From Mycolicibacterium psychrotolerans (lineage in GTDB: Bacteria > Actinomycetota > Actinomycetes > Mycobacteriales > Mycobacteriaceae), in contig NZ_AP022574.1 in the NCBI RefSeq assembly GCF_010729305.1, positions 1,364,001 through 1,428,000 of the forward strand: a stretch of 64,000 nucleotides of DNA, written 5' to 3'. Position numbers and translations under genes: made by a program. The notes below the pieces were generated by a model. That model saw only the letters and a program-made list of their open reading frames with translations, made no database searches and had not been told where the DNA came from. Of this stretch, positions 25,644 to 35,882 are shown piece by piece (the stretch's first letter is position 1; every line of letters begins with the position of its first letter).

Positions 25644-26729
25644 GTGGTCGACGCCGCTCGTGCCGTGTGCATCGTGGTGGTGGTGCTGTGGCACTGGACG
25701 CTCTCGGTGACGCACCGAACCGCCGACGGCGCACTGGTGATGCCCAACCCGGTGCACACGGTGCCCGGCGCCTGGGTCGCCACGTGGGTGCTGCAGGTCA
25801 TGCCGCTGTTCTTCGTGGTCGGTGGATACGCCAACCTGGCGGCCTGGGAACGCGCCCAGGCCACCGGCACGTCGGCCGCCCGGTTCGTCGGCGGCCGGCT
25901 GCGCCGTCTGCTCTGGCCCACCGCCGCGTGGGCTGCGGTCTGGCTCGCCGGTGAGGTGATCGCCGCCGCGTTGCCGGGCCCGCATCGCTGGGTATGGCAG
26001 TGGTTTCCCGGCTATCTGGTGCCGCTGTGGTTTGTCGTTGTCTACGGCGTGATGATCGCCCTGGTGCCGCTCACCGCGGCGCTGCACGTCCGCGCCGGCC
26101 CGACTGTGCTGGCGGTGCTGGTCGCACTCATCGCCGGCGGCACCGTCTTGGTGCGCGGTGCCGGCCTGGAGGCTGCTGCCTGGCCGACCGCCGCGCTGGT
26201 GTGGGTGTTCTGCCACCAGCTCGGGTACTGGTGGCGCAGCGCTGATCTCGGCCACCGGCCGCTTCAGGTGCGGTCGGCGATCGCCGCGGCGGGTCTGGCC
26301 GGACTGCTGGTCCTGACCCTGTGCGCCGGCTTTCCGCCCTCGATGGTGGCCACCGTGGGCGCCGCCGAGTCGAACCTGTTCCCGACGAACGCCACGATCG
26401 CGGCCCTGGCGGTGTTCCAACTCGGGCTGCTGGTCCTCGTGACTCCGGTGGCGAGAAGGCTGCTGCGCCGGCCCGCAGTGTGGAAGCCGGTGGTGGCGGT
26501 CAACGCGGTCGCGATGACCGTGTTCGTCTGGCACATGACCGCCTACCTGCTCGTGGTGTGGGTGTACGAACGGTCGGGCGGCACGCTGCCCGCCGAGCCC
26601 ACCGCGCAGTGGTGGGCGCAGCGCTGGTTGTGGCTGGTGGGCCCACTCGTCGTCCTGGTGGCTCTCGTCGCCGTGTCCGCCCGGGTGGAGGTCGCCGCCC
26701 GACATGCCGGCCGCCCGCGTGGGCGATGA
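25644..26729 (+). CDS. Integral membrane acyltransferase (acyltransferase 3 family)
   Basis: About 361 residues, ten or so transmembrane helices. The first helix VVDAARAVCIVVVVLWHWTLSVTHR contains the family's conserved histidine (LWHW), the second begins with PLFFVVGGYAN, and FVGGRLRRLLWPTAAW follows. Members transfer acyl groups, often acetyl or succinyl, to sugars or lipids of the envelope. The start is uncertain: a GTG at 25644 leaves a very short N-terminus, but the open frame extends upstream into the secreted-protein gene without an ATG/GTG closer to 25590. The target is unknown. Confidence 0.8.
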   Translation: MVDAARAVCIVVVVLWHWTLSVTHRTADGALVMPNPVHTVPGAWVATWVLQVMPLFFVVGGYANLAAWERAQATGTSAARFVGGRLRRLLWPTAAWAAVWLAGEVIAAALPGPHRWVWQWFPGYLVPLWFVVVYGVMIALVPLTAALHVRAGPTVLAVLVALIAGGTVLVRGAGLEAAAWPTAALVWVFCHQLGYWWRSADLGHRPLQVRSAIAAAGLAGLLVLTLCAGFPPSMVATVGAAESNLFPTNATIAALAVFQLGLLVLVTPVARRLLRRPAVWKPVVAVNAVAMTVFVWHMTAYLLVVWVYERSGGTLPAEPTAQWWAQRWLWLVGPLVVLVALVAVSARVEVAARHAGRPRGR

Positions 26730-26759
26730 GATTGTCTGGGTACTCGGGTCTGCGTGAGT

Positions 26760-27800
26760 ATGGACACCATGGACCTTCCCGTGCTGCCTCCGCTGGAGCC
26801 GATGCTGGCCAAGGCGCAGGCCGCCGTTCCCGCGGATGCCGGGGCGTGGTCCTATGAGCCCAAGTGGGACGGGTTCCGGGCGTTGGTCTTCCGCGACGGC
26901 GACGACGTGGTGCTGCTCTCGCGCAGCGGTAAGGACCTGGCCCGCTACTTCCCCGAGGTCCTCGATGCCGTCCGCGACGAACTCGCGCCGCGCTGCGTGC
27001 TCGACGGCGAGATCGTCGTGCCCCGCGAGATCGGCGGCCGGGTGCGGCTGGACTGGGAGTCGCTCAGCCAACGCATCCACCCCGCCGAATCGCGGATCAG
27101 GATGCTGTCCGAACAGACCCCCGCGCACTTCATCGGCTTCGACGCGCTGGCCGTCGGCGACACCTCGCTGCTCAAGGATCCGTTTCGGACACGACGAAAC
27201 GCATTGTCCGAGGCGGTCTTCGAGAAGCAGTGGTGTCACGTCACCCGCACCACCGAGGACGCCGACCTGGCCACCCGGTGGTTGCAGGAGTTCGAGGGCG
27301 CGGGCCTCGACGGCGTGATCGCCAAGCGACTCGACGGCGCCTACCTGCCCGGCAAGCGGGACATGGTGAAGGTCAAGCACGCCCGCGACGCCGACTGCGT
27401 AGCGATCGGGTACCGAATCCACAAGAGCGGCGAGGGAATCGGCTCGATCCTGCTCGGGCTGTACCGCGACGACGGGGAGCTGCAGATGGTGGGCGGTGCC
27501 GCGTCCTTCACCGCCAAGGCGCGACTGAGCCTGCTCGCCGACCTGGAGCCGCTGCGCATCGGCGACGACGTGCGCGACGGCGAACCGAGCCGCTGGAACT
27601 CGGCGGCGGACAAACGCTGGATCCCGGTCCGGCCGGAGCGGGTGTGCGAGGTCGCCTACGACCAGATGGAGGGCGACCGGTTCCGCCACGCGGTGAAGTT
27701 CCTCCGGTGGCGGCCCGACCGCGAGCCGGCCAGCTGCACCTTCGATCAACTCGACGTACCGATCACCTACGACCTCTACGACGTGCTGGAGAGCTCCTGA
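26760..27800 (+). CDS. ATP-dependent DNA ligase, second LigC-type paralogue, paired with PolD1-like primase
   Basis: 346 residues. The motifs parallel the ligase at 18553: motif I EPKWDGFR with the nucleophilic lysine, CVLDGEIV, FIGFDALAVGD, EGAGLDGVIAK, MVKVKHARDADCVAIGY, and an OB domain ending in FLRWRPDREPASC. Identity to the other copy is moderate, so this is an old paralogue rather than a recent duplication. M. smegmatis also carries two LigC genes, one beside the primase gene, as I recall. It is followed after 1 bp by the primase-polymerase gene, so the pair acts as a two-component NHEJ/gap-filling unit. Starts at 26754 (GTG), 26760 or 26769 (ATG) are possible. Confidence 0.92.
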   Translation: MDTMDLPVLPPLEPMLAKAQAAVPADAGAWSYEPKWDGFRALVFRDGDDVVLLSRSGKDLARYFPEVLDAVRDELAPRCVLDGEIVVPREIGGRVRLDWESLSQRIHPAESRIRMLSEQTPAHFIGFDALAVGDTSLLKDPFRTRRNALSEAVFEKQWCHVTRTTEDADLATRWLQEFEGAGLDGVIAKRLDGAYLPGKRDMVKVKHARDADCVAIGYRIHKSGEGIGSILLGLYRDDGELQMVGGAASFTAKARLSLLADLEPLRIGDDVRDGEPSRWNSAADKRWIPVRPERVCEVAYDQMEGDRFRHAVKFLRWRPDREPASCTFDQLDVPITYDLYDVLESS

Positions 27801-27801
27801 C

Positions 27802-28851
27802 ATGGCAATGGCGGCAACCGAACTCGACGTCGACGGGGTGAAGGTCCGGTTGACCAACCCCGACAAGCCGTATTTCCCGCAGCTGGGCAAGGACGGAACC
27901 AAGGGCAAACTGGTCGAGTACTACCTGTCCGTGGCCGACCCGATGGTGGCCCTGCTGCGCGATCGGCCGGTGCATCTTCAGCGCTTCCCCGACGGCATTG
28001 AGGGGGAAGAGATCTACCAGAAGCGGGTGCCGCAGAAGCATCCCGACTACCTCGAGACCTGCACCGTGACCTTCCCGTCCGGACGCACGGCCGACGCGCT
28101 GAAGATCACCCATCCCTCGGCGATCGCGTGGGCGGCGCAGATGGGCACCGTGACGCTGCACCCGTGGCAGGTGCGCTGCCCGGACACCGAACATCCGGAC
28201 GAGTTGCGCATCGACCTCGATCCGCAGCCCGGCACCGGCTTCGCCGAAGCCCGCACGGTCGCGGTCGACGTGCTCAAGCCGCTGCTCGACGAACTCGGTC
28301 TGGTCGGCTACCCGAAGACGTCCGGAGGGCGCGGGGTGCATGTGTTCCTGCGGATCGCCACCGACTGGGATTTCATCGCGGTGCGGCGGGCCGGGATCGC
28401 CCTGGCACGTGAGATCGAGCGGCGCGCGCCGGAGGCGGTGACGACGTCGTGGTGGAAGGAGGAACGGGGGCAGCGGTTGTTCATCGACTACAACCAGAAC
28501 GCGCGCGACCGCACATTCGCCTCGCCCTACTCGGTGCGCAAGACCCCGATCGCGACGGTATCGACACCGCTGACGTGGGAGGAACTGCGCACCGCGGACC
28601 CCGACGACTACACGATCCGCACCGTGCCCGCGTTCGTGGCCGGCCGACCCGATCCGTGGGCCGGCATCGACGCCACGGCCCAGTCGATCGACGGGCTGCT
28701 GGAGATGGTGGCCGCGGACGAGGAGCGGGGTCTCGGTGACCTGCCGTACCCGCCGAGTTACCCGAAGATGCCGGGCGAACCGCCCCGGGTGCAGCCTTCG
28801 AAGAAGGTCGCCGCGCACTGGGACGATGAGGGCAACAGGGTCGGGGACTGA
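27802..28851 (+). CDS. LigD-type primase-polymerase (PolD1-like, stand-alone)
   Basis: 349 residues of the archaeo-eukaryotic primase fold found as the polymerase domain of LigD. Opening segment VRLTNPDKPYFPQLG; metal-binding D-x-D in RIDLDPQPG (about 130-138); nucleotide-binding TSGGRGVHVFLRI (about 174) and the later RTFASPYSVRKT. As a separate protein it matches the mycobacterial Prim-PolC/PolD1, which fills short gaps and prefers ribonucleotides, supplying LigC with a ligatable end. It starts 1 bp after the LigC-type ligase stop. Nothing suggests a nuclease or ligase domain. Confidence 0.93.
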   Translation: MAMAATELDVDGVKVRLTNPDKPYFPQLGKDGTKGKLVEYYLSVADPMVALLRDRPVHLQRFPDGIEGEEIYQKRVPQKHPDYLETCTVTFPSGRTADALKITHPSAIAWAAQMGTVTLHPWQVRCPDTEHPDELRIDLDPQPGTGFAEARTVAVDVLKPLLDELGLVGYPKTSGGRGVHVFLRIATDWDFIAVRRAGIALAREIERRAPEAVTTSWWKEERGQRLFIDYNQNARDRTFASPYSVRKTPIATVSTPLTWEELRTADPDDYTIRTVPAFVAGRPDPWAGIDATAQSIDGLLEMVAADEERGLGDLPYPPSYPKMPGEPPRVQPSKKVAAHWDDEGNRVGD

Positions 28852-28893
28852 CCGCAAGGGGGACGTTCGGGGGCGTCTGCGTCTGTGTACACA

Positions 28894-28950
28894 GTTGGTG
28901 CGACGGCGGCCAGTCTGATGCTGACTGCTTAACACCACAGTTGCACCAAC
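28894..28950. repeat. Intergenic inverted repeat (11-bp arms, 35-nt loop)
   Basis: GTTGGTGCGAC (28894-28904) and GTTGCACCAAC (28940-28950) pair at 10 of 11 positions in the 261-bp gap between the primase gene and the proline-rich protein gene. It could be a terminator or a regulator site; no T-run follows. I see no gene in the rest of this gap. Confidence 0.5.
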
Positions 28951-29112
28951 GGCCATCTGACGTTGGAGTAAATGAACGCAACCGGTTCTCGGCTCCACCG
29001 CTTCTATCCGGCTACCCATCCCGCCGCCGGTCAATCGCGACGAGCGGTATCAATTCGACGCACGACGAGGGCGATGGCGCCGGCGGCTGCAGTCAGTCGT
29101 TACCCTGCCCAG

Positions 29113-29619
29113 GTGACCTTCCGCAAGCTGCTCGCCGCGCTGGCGATCGTCGGGGTGCTGGCCAGCGGCGTGGGCATCGCGTCGCTGGTCCTGGTCACCC
29201 GGTCCGACCAGCAGCAGGCCAGCGCGCCGCGGCGCAACCCGCCGGCTCCGCCACCGCCGTCGGTGCCCACGGTCAAGGAGTTCCTCATCGGGGTGACCGT
29301 CACGGCCCAGACCTGCGACCCGGCCGGCATGTGCGTCTACACCTACACGATCGAACCCAAATACGTTGGGCTGCATCCCTTCCCGGAAACACCCTTCACC
29401 GTCGAGTACGAGGTCGTCGGAGGCAACCAGCCCCAGCCCGGCAAGTTCACCGTCCAGGGCGAGAAGGCGGAGATCTACAAGGACGTCCAGATCGAGGGGC
29501 CGCCGGGCGCGCGGTTGTCGGCGAATGTGCTGCGCGTCGTGGAGGAGCCGCCGCCCCCACCGCCACCACCGGGCGCACCGCCACCGCCACCGCCACCCGC
29601 CGAGCCGCCGCAACCATGA
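29113..29619 (+). CDS. Membrane-anchored protein with proline-rich tail
   Basis: 168 residues from a GTG at 29113. One N-terminal transmembrane segment (about 6-27, LLAALAIVGVLASGVGIASLVLV), a short proline-rich spacer, a compact extracytoplasmic domain (about 55-145) with one Cys pair (QTCDPAGMCVYTY), and a polyproline tail (PPPPPPPPGAPPPPPPP). An ATG at 28972 in the same frame would add 47 residues of non-signal-like sequence, so the GTG is preferred. Its stop overlaps the thioesterase start (ATGA). Family unrecognised; proline-rich MmpS-like or wall-spanning proteins are the nearest comparison. Confidence 0.75.
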   Translation: MTFRKLLAALAIVGVLASGVGIASLVLVTRSDQQQASAPRRNPPAPPPPSVPTVKEFLIGVTVTAQTCDPAGMCVYTYTIEPKYVGLHPFPETPFTVEYEVVGGNQPQPGKFTVQGEKAEIYKDVQIEGPPGARLSANVLRVVEEPPPPPPPPGAPPPPPPPAEPPQP

Positions 29620-30368
29620 CCGATCCCCAGCGCAGCCCCTGGATCCGTAATTTCAACCCGGCACCGGCCGCGCGCCTGCGGCTGGTGTGCTTCCCGCACG
29701 CCGGTGGGTCGGCGAGCTACTACTTCCCACTGTCGCGGGCGCTGTCGCCCGAATTCGACGTCTACGCGGTGCAGTACCCCGGACGGCAGGACCGCTACAA
29801 GGAGCCGTTCGTCGAGACCATCGACGACCTGGCCGATCAGGTGCACGCCGAACTCCGCGCCCTCCCGGCCGGACCGGTGGCCTTCTTCGGGCACAGCATG
29901 GGGGCGGTGCTGGCCTTCGAGGTGGCGCGCCGGATGGAGACCCGGACCGGCCGGGCGCCGGCCACCGTCTTCGCCTCCGGGGCGCGCGCGCCGAGTCGCT
30001 ACGGCGACGAGCGGGAGCACAAGGACGATCGCGAGCTGGTCGAGGTGATGCGGCAACTCGGCGGCACCGACCCCCGGGTGCTGGAGAACCGCGAGATGCT
30101 CGAGACGTTCCTGCCCGCGTTCCGCAACGACTACCGGGCGCTGCAGGCCTACCACCGCGGCACCGACGTCGGCATCACCGCGCCGATCGTCGTGATGACC
30201 GCGACCGACGATCCCAAGACCAGCGTGGCCGACGCGTCGGCGTGGCACGAGCACACGACCGGCGGGGGCACGGTGCACACGTTCACCGGGGGCCACTTCT
30301 ACCTGGAGAAGCAGCCGCAGGGCGTCATCGAGGTGATTGGGCGGACGCTGCGGGCGCTACCGGACTGA
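29616..30368 (+). CDS. Type II thioesterase (TesA/GrsT family)
   Basis: 250 residues of the alpha/beta-hydrolase fold. LVCFPHAGGSASYY (about 22-35) supplies the oxyanion region, the nucleophile elbow is GHSMG (about 90), and the catalytic His lies in FTGGHFYLEK. Such enzymes remove misprimed acyl groups from polyketide or peptide synthase carrier proteins. No synthase is in this window, so its partner is elsewhere. The ATG overlaps the stop of the proline-rich membrane protein by 4 nt, a coupling that is hard to explain by a PKS editing role. The 3' end overlaps the converging transporter gene by 44 bp. Confidence 0.9.
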   Translation: MTDPQRSPWIRNFNPAPAARLRLVCFPHAGGSASYYFPLSRALSPEFDVYAVQYPGRQDRYKEPFVETIDDLADQVHAELRALPAGPVAFFGHSMGAVLAFEVARRMETRTGRAPATVFASGARAPSRYGDEREHKDDRELVEVMRQLGGTDPRVLENREMLETFLPAFRNDYRALQAYHRGTDVGITAPIVVMTATDDPKTSVADASAWHEHTTGGGTVHTFTGGHFYLEKQPQGVIEVIGRTLRALPD

Positions 30369-31233
30369 CGGCCGGGCTGCGCCGCGTCGCCAGCACCGAC
30401 CCCGTCAGGATCAGCGCCAACCCGGCGACGTTCCACGCTGTCAACGGCTCTGCCAGCACCAGCACGCCGGCCGCCAGCGCCACCGCCGGGTTGACGTAGG
30501 TGAACACCAGCGCTCGGGCGGCGCCCACCTCGCGGATCAACGCGAAGAACACCAGGAACGCCGTCGCGGTGCAGATCACCGCGAGGGCAGCCATCGCGAT
30601 CAGCACGCGCGTCTCCGGGACGGCGTCGGGCCATGTCGCCGCCGCCGGAGCGGCGTAGACGAGAGCGGCGAGCGTCAGGCATGCCGCCGTCATCGGAAGC
30701 GTAGGGACGTCGGCCAGGTAGCGGGCGGCGACCAGCGGCGCGATCGCGTAGCAGACCGACACCATCAGCACCTCGGTCACCGACCACGCACTACCGCCGG
30801 TGAGTTCGGGGCCGGCCAGTGCGGCCACCCCGGCCAGTCCGACACCGAGGCCCGCCAGCCGGACAGGGGTCAACCGGTGCTCGCCGCCGGTGAGCCGGTC
30901 CAGCAGCGCCGCCACGATCGGCGACGCCGCGATCAGCAGGCCGGTCAACGAGCTGGACAGGTGCCGCTCGGCATCGGAGAGCAGCAGCCACGCCGCGATG
31001 ATCTCGAAGAAGGCGAACACGACGACCGGCTTCCAGTGCGCCAGCACCGGTGCCCACGCCTGCCGGCGCAGGGTCAGCGGAATCAGCACCAGCGCGCCGA
31101 TCGCGGTCCGCGCGAGCACCAGCACCGGCACCGAAACCCCCTCCACCGCAACCTTGATGAGGAGGTAGGGGATGCCCCAGATGAGACTCATCGCGGCGAA
31201 CAGCACCCAGCCGCGCACGCTCATGCCCACCAT
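30325..31233 (-). CDS. EamA/RhaT-family (DMT) transporter
   Basis: 302 residues with ten predicted membrane segments in two EamA repeats (about 10-140 and 150-285). The start GWVLFAAMSLIWGIPYLLIKVAVEG is typical, and the second repeat closes with VNPAVALAAGVLVLAEPLTAWNVAGLALILTGS. Such carriers export metabolites or amino acids; the substrate cannot be named. The start could be ATG 31233 or ATG 31224. The gene overlaps the converging thioesterase gene at its 3' end. A GTG/ATG choice does not affect the fold. Confidence 0.88.
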   Translation of the reverse strand: MVGMSVRGWVLFAAMSLIWGIPYLLIKVAVEGVSVPVLVLARTAIGALVLIPLTLRRQAWAPVLAHWKPVVVFAFFEIIAAWLLLSDAERHLSSSLTGLLIAASPIVAALLDRLTGGEHRLTPVRLAGLGVGLAGVAALAGPELTGGSAWSVTEVLMVSVCYAIAPLVAARYLADVPTLPMTAACLTLAALVYAAPAAATWPDAVPETRVLIAMAALAVICTATAFLVFFALIREVGAARALVFTYVNPAVALAAGVLVLAEPLTAWNVAGLALILTGSVLATRRSPAVSPVAPAASAQSPR

Positions 31234-31287
31234 GCCACCGCATCAGCGGCCGCGGACGCAACCGAATTGCGTCGGTCGGCCGGGCGC

Positions 31288-32361
31288 TCAGCCGGTGGGC
31301 ACCACGCCGCGCGGCATCGGCAGCGGCAGGTCGGTGTAGGTTGCGATGCCCGGCGCCGCGGCCACGACGGCGGGGATCGCGTGGATCGGCGGCATCGCGG
31401 TCATGATGTGGCCGAGCACGAAGAAGTCCTCGATCGACGTGGCATTTTCGATCATGTCCTGCGGCGGCAGGAAGCCGACGTTCATGGTGACCGTCGGACG
31501 GCCGTCGATGGTGATCTTCCAGCCGTCACCGTCGAGCTTCCAGTCCGGTTCGAGGGTCTGCCCCTTCTTCCACCGGACGTTGATGTCGATGACCGTCTTG
31601 CCGTTGACCCTCCCTTGCCAGCTGGCGAAGACCCCCGCGACGTGGCCGGCGGGAATCGTCCACGACGCCATCGGCAGGTCTTCGGTGGTCTGTGCGTACT
31701 CGGAAACGCAGCTGATGTCGTCGAGTTCGATGCCGAGGGCGTCGGCCACGAGCGCGACGGCCTCGGCGAACACGGCCGTACCGTTCGCCGCCATCGGCGC
31801 CAGCGCGGGATCGTCGATCGCAGCGCCGAAACCGACGGGACGTTCGGTGTCCGGCGAGTCGTAGAGCGTGGTGTCGGCGGACTCGGCGATCGTGATCTTG
31901 TCGATGCGGTCACACGCCGTGCCCGCCACGATCGCGAGCATCTCGGCGAACCCGGGGCTGACGCCGGACCCGAACAGCGTCGAGCCGCCGCGCAGGCACG
32001 CCTCGGCCAGCCGGGCTCGTCGTTCATCACCGAGGTTGTGCCCGGTGATGAACGACGCGGACGCGACCACGTTGACCCCCGCTTCCAGGATCCGCACGAG
32101 GTCGTCGACGTCGATCCACATCGGGTTGTAGACGACGACGTCGGGTTTCAGCGCGAGCAGCGCCTCGACGTCGTCGGTGGCGGTGACACCGAGCGGGGAG
32201 ATCCCGGCGAGCTCACCGACGTCGCGGCCCACCTTGTCGGCCGACCATGCGTAGCAGCCGACGAGTTCCAGATGCGGATTCGCGGCGATCGCGGCGACGG
32301 CGCTCTTGCCGATGTTGCCCGTCGTCCACTGGACGACGCGGTGGGGAGCGGTGTTGTGCAC
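31288..32361 (-). CDS. Dihydrodipicolinate-reductase-like NAD(P)-binding protein
   Basis: 357 residues. The N-terminus VVQWTTGNIGKSAVAAIAANPHLELVGCYAW is a DapB-type Rossmann motif, and GVNVVASASFITGHN and GSTLFGSGVSPGFAEML belong to the mycobacterial branch also related to 2,4-diaminopentanoate dehydrogenase. It is not lysine-pathway DapB: it is about 100 residues longer and lacks the KxxxGE-type DapB substrate loop. Many mycobacterial paralogues exist with unknown substrates, often near lipid or steroid genes. It stands alone between a transporter and a protease gene. Confidence 0.85.
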   Translation of the reverse strand: MHNTAPHRVVQWTTGNIGKSAVAAIAANPHLELVGCYAWSADKVGRDVGELAGISPLGVTATDDVEALLALKPDVVVYNPMWIDVDDLVRILEAGVNVVASASFITGHNLGDERRARLAEACLRGGSTLFGSGVSPGFAEMLAIVAGTACDRIDKITIAESADTTLYDSPDTERPVGFGAAIDDPALAPMAANGTAVFAEAVALVADALGIELDDISCVSEYAQTTEDLPMASWTIPAGHVAGVFASWQGRVNGKTVIDINVRWKKGQTLEPDWKLDGDGWKITIDGRPTVTMNVGFLPPQDMIENATSIEDFFVLGHIMTAMPPIHAIPAVVAAAPGIATYTDLPLPMPRGVVPTG

Positions 32362-32376
32362 TCGCTCAGCATAGGT

Positions 32377-33390
32377 CTAGGGGCCGGGCGTCAGCACCGC
32401 TTTGCCGGTCCGGGTGCCGCCGTTGCGGTCGATCCACGTCAGCTCGACGACGTCCCCGGCGTAGTGCCGATCCAGCAGCGCAGGCAACGACTTCGACGAA
32501 TCCAGCCGCACCCCGTCCACCGCGACCAGCAGATCACCGTTGGCCAATCCGGCCTGTTCGGCCGGGCCGCCGCGCAGCACCTCCTGGATGACCACGCCGG
32601 GTTCGTCCTGCGGCGCCGTCCGGATGCCGACCCCCAGCAGGACCGGCGGGCCGATGTGGACATTGTCGGACGGAATGCCCGAGCGGATCTGGTTGGCGAT
32701 CGCCGTCGCATCGTTGATCGGGATCGCGAAGCCCTTCCCGCCGGGACCCATCTTGAAGTTCACCGACGCGGCCGTGGTGATGCCGACGACCTGGCCGGCG
32801 CCGTTGACGACAGGCCCGCCGGAGTCGCCGGCGCGCACGGGCGCCGCGAACTCGATCAGTCCGGTGATCTCGTCGCTGGCACCGGTGAGCGAGTCTTCTG
32901 CGGTGACGGTCTGATTGAACGCAGTGAAGGTCCCCACCTCGCGCGTCAGCGGACTCTGGGTCCCCGAGGCGTTCCCGAGCGCGATTACGGGCTCGCCGGG
33001 GACCAGGACGTTGGAGTCTCCGATGGCCGCCGGCGGGAGCCCGCCCGCGCCCTGCAACTGGATCACCGCGACGTCGCGTTTGCGGTCGTAGCCGAGGAGG
33101 ACGGCGGGGTAGGGGCGGCCGTTGACCGTCCCGGTGATGCGGTCGGCTCCCTGCACGACGTGGAAGTTCGTCAGGACCTGGCCGGCCGGGTCGATGACGA
33201 ACCCCGTTCCGGCCCCGATGACGCCTTGATAGTCGACCTGGGTGTCGATGCGCACGACGGACGGTTCCACCTGCCCGGAGACGGCCAGCAGATCAACGGG
33301 GGCCGCGTCTGCAGGTGCCACGGGCGCGACCAGAGCGAGCATCGCGGCCAGTGCGACCAGGAGAAGCCGAAGCGGGAGTAACGGACCCAT
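32377..33390 (-). CDS. Secreted trypsin-like serine protease with PDZ domain (PepA/Mtb32A-like)
   Basis: 337 residues. Residues 1-30 are a signal peptide (cut after ADA). The chymotrypsin-fold domain (about 35-225) has the triad His in LTNFHVVQG, Asp in RDVAVIQL and Ser in GDSGGPVVN. The C-terminal PDZ domain (about 240-335) includes VIQEVLRGGPAEQAGLANGDLLVAVDG. The organisation matches mycobacterial PepA. The ATG at 33390 is chosen because it directly begins the signal sequence; the frame stays open upstream. It would act in the periplasm or wall space, probably in protein quality control. No neighbour suggests a substrate. Confidence 0.91.
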   Translation of the reverse strand: MGPLLPLRLLLVALAAMLALVAPVAPADAAPVDLLAVSGQVEPSVVRIDTQVDYQGVIGAGTGFVIDPAGQVLTNFHVVQGADRITGTVNGRPYPAVLLGYDRKRDVAVIQLQGAGGLPPAAIGDSNVLVPGEPVIALGNASGTQSPLTREVGTFTAFNQTVTAEDSLTGASDEITGLIEFAAPVRAGDSGGPVVNGAGQVVGITTAASVNFKMGPGGKGFAIPINDATAIANQIRSGIPSDNVHIGPPVLLGVGIRTAPQDEPGVVIQEVLRGGPAEQAGLANGDLLVAVDGVRLDSSKSLPALLDRHYAGDVVELTWIDRNGGTRTGKAVLTPGP

Positions 33391-33442
33391 AACCTCAATA
33401 GTGGCCGTGAGAAGGGCTGCTGTCGAACGAGATGGCGGTAGC

Positions 33443-34204
33443 TCAGTCCTCGACCGCCACGCCGCCGCGGGTGCGTCTGCGGCGGCTGAGCAGCGTTCCC
33501 TTGCCGGTCGGACGCCTGTTCTGCAGCTTGCCACCGGCGTCGGACTCATGCTCGGAATCAGCGGATCCGTCCTCGGACTCGAGGTCGGAGTCCGCCTCGG
33601 CCGTCGGCGTCACGTCGGCGTCCTCGTCCCCATCTGCCTCGGCGGTCTCATCGACCTCGTCGACCTCGTCGACCTCATCGGTCTCGGCCGACTCGGCGGG
33701 GGTCCCCTCGCCGTCGCCGGCTTTCCGGCGGCGCCGGCGCGACGTGCGCTCCTTGACCTTGAGCGGTTTCGGCGGCGGAGGCGGCAGCTCGGCGACGAAT
33801 GCCAGGTAGAACGCCAGGATCGCGAGCAGCGCGATAGCCGCGGCGGCGCCGTAGATGCCGAACAGCCACTGTCCGACGGTGTCCAGCGACAGCCAGATCT
33901 CGGCGATCGCGGCGCCGATGATCAACACACCGGCCAGCACGTGCAATGCGATCGACGCGGTGCGCAGACGCAGGGCCAGCCGGGGCACGCCGAACTCGGG
34001 ACGGCGGGTCCGCAGCAGCGTGAACACCACCGGCAACGCGGCGAGGCCGATGAGCGCGCCGGTGACGATGCGCAGCACCGTGCCCAGCGTGTGCGAGCTG
34101 TCGCCCAGCAGCTCGGAGGTGCGGGGCAGGACGAAGAAGAAGTAGAGAACACCGGCGGCGACTGAGAACGACGCGTGCCAAACCACCGCGACGGTGCGGC
34201 CCAT
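33443..34204 (-). CDS. Membrane protein with long acidic C-terminal tail
   Basis: 253 residues. Four transmembrane segments (about 5-25, 40-60, 75-100, 110-135) are followed by a basic stretch (RRRRRKAGDGE) and an extremely acidic Glu/Asp repeat region (DEVDEVDEVDETAEADGDEDAD, written in part), then a basic end. AGGAGG lies 5 nt before the ATG at 34204. I do not recognise the family. The charged tail is cytosolic if the usual inside-positive rule is followed. The gene sits immediately downstream of tRNA-Ser on the same strand and was given longer, wrong N-termini by frames crossing that tRNA. Confidence 0.75.
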   Translation of the reverse strand: MGRTVAVVWHASFSVAAGVLYFFFVLPRTSELLGDSSHTLGTVLRIVTGALIGLAALPVVFTLLRTRRPEFGVPRLALRLRTASIALHVLAGVLIIGAAIAEIWLSLDTVGQWLFGIYGAAAAIALLAILAFYLAFVAELPPPPPKPLKVKERTSRRRRRKAGDGEGTPAESAETDEVDEVDEVDETAEADGDEDADVTPTAEADSDLESEDGSADSEHESDAGGKLQNRRPTGKGTLLSRRRRTRGGVAVED

Positions 34205-34274
34205 ACTCCTCCTCGATTCTGTGCCCGGGGTGCGACCGTGCGAGTCGTCAGCCGATCGCACCCCGGGCCGAGTG

Positions 34275-35855
<1,581 letters not shown>

Positions 35856-35882
35856 TCGGTCGGGGTCGGTAGCCTTCTCGGC

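Noticed and set aside
30337-33381. A 1014-residue open frame on the plus strand
   Set aside because: It is antisense to the DMT transporter, DapB-like and protease genes, all with clear family motifs. Long reverse frames are common at this GC content; its translation is rich in Arg, Gln, His and Asp with no domain.
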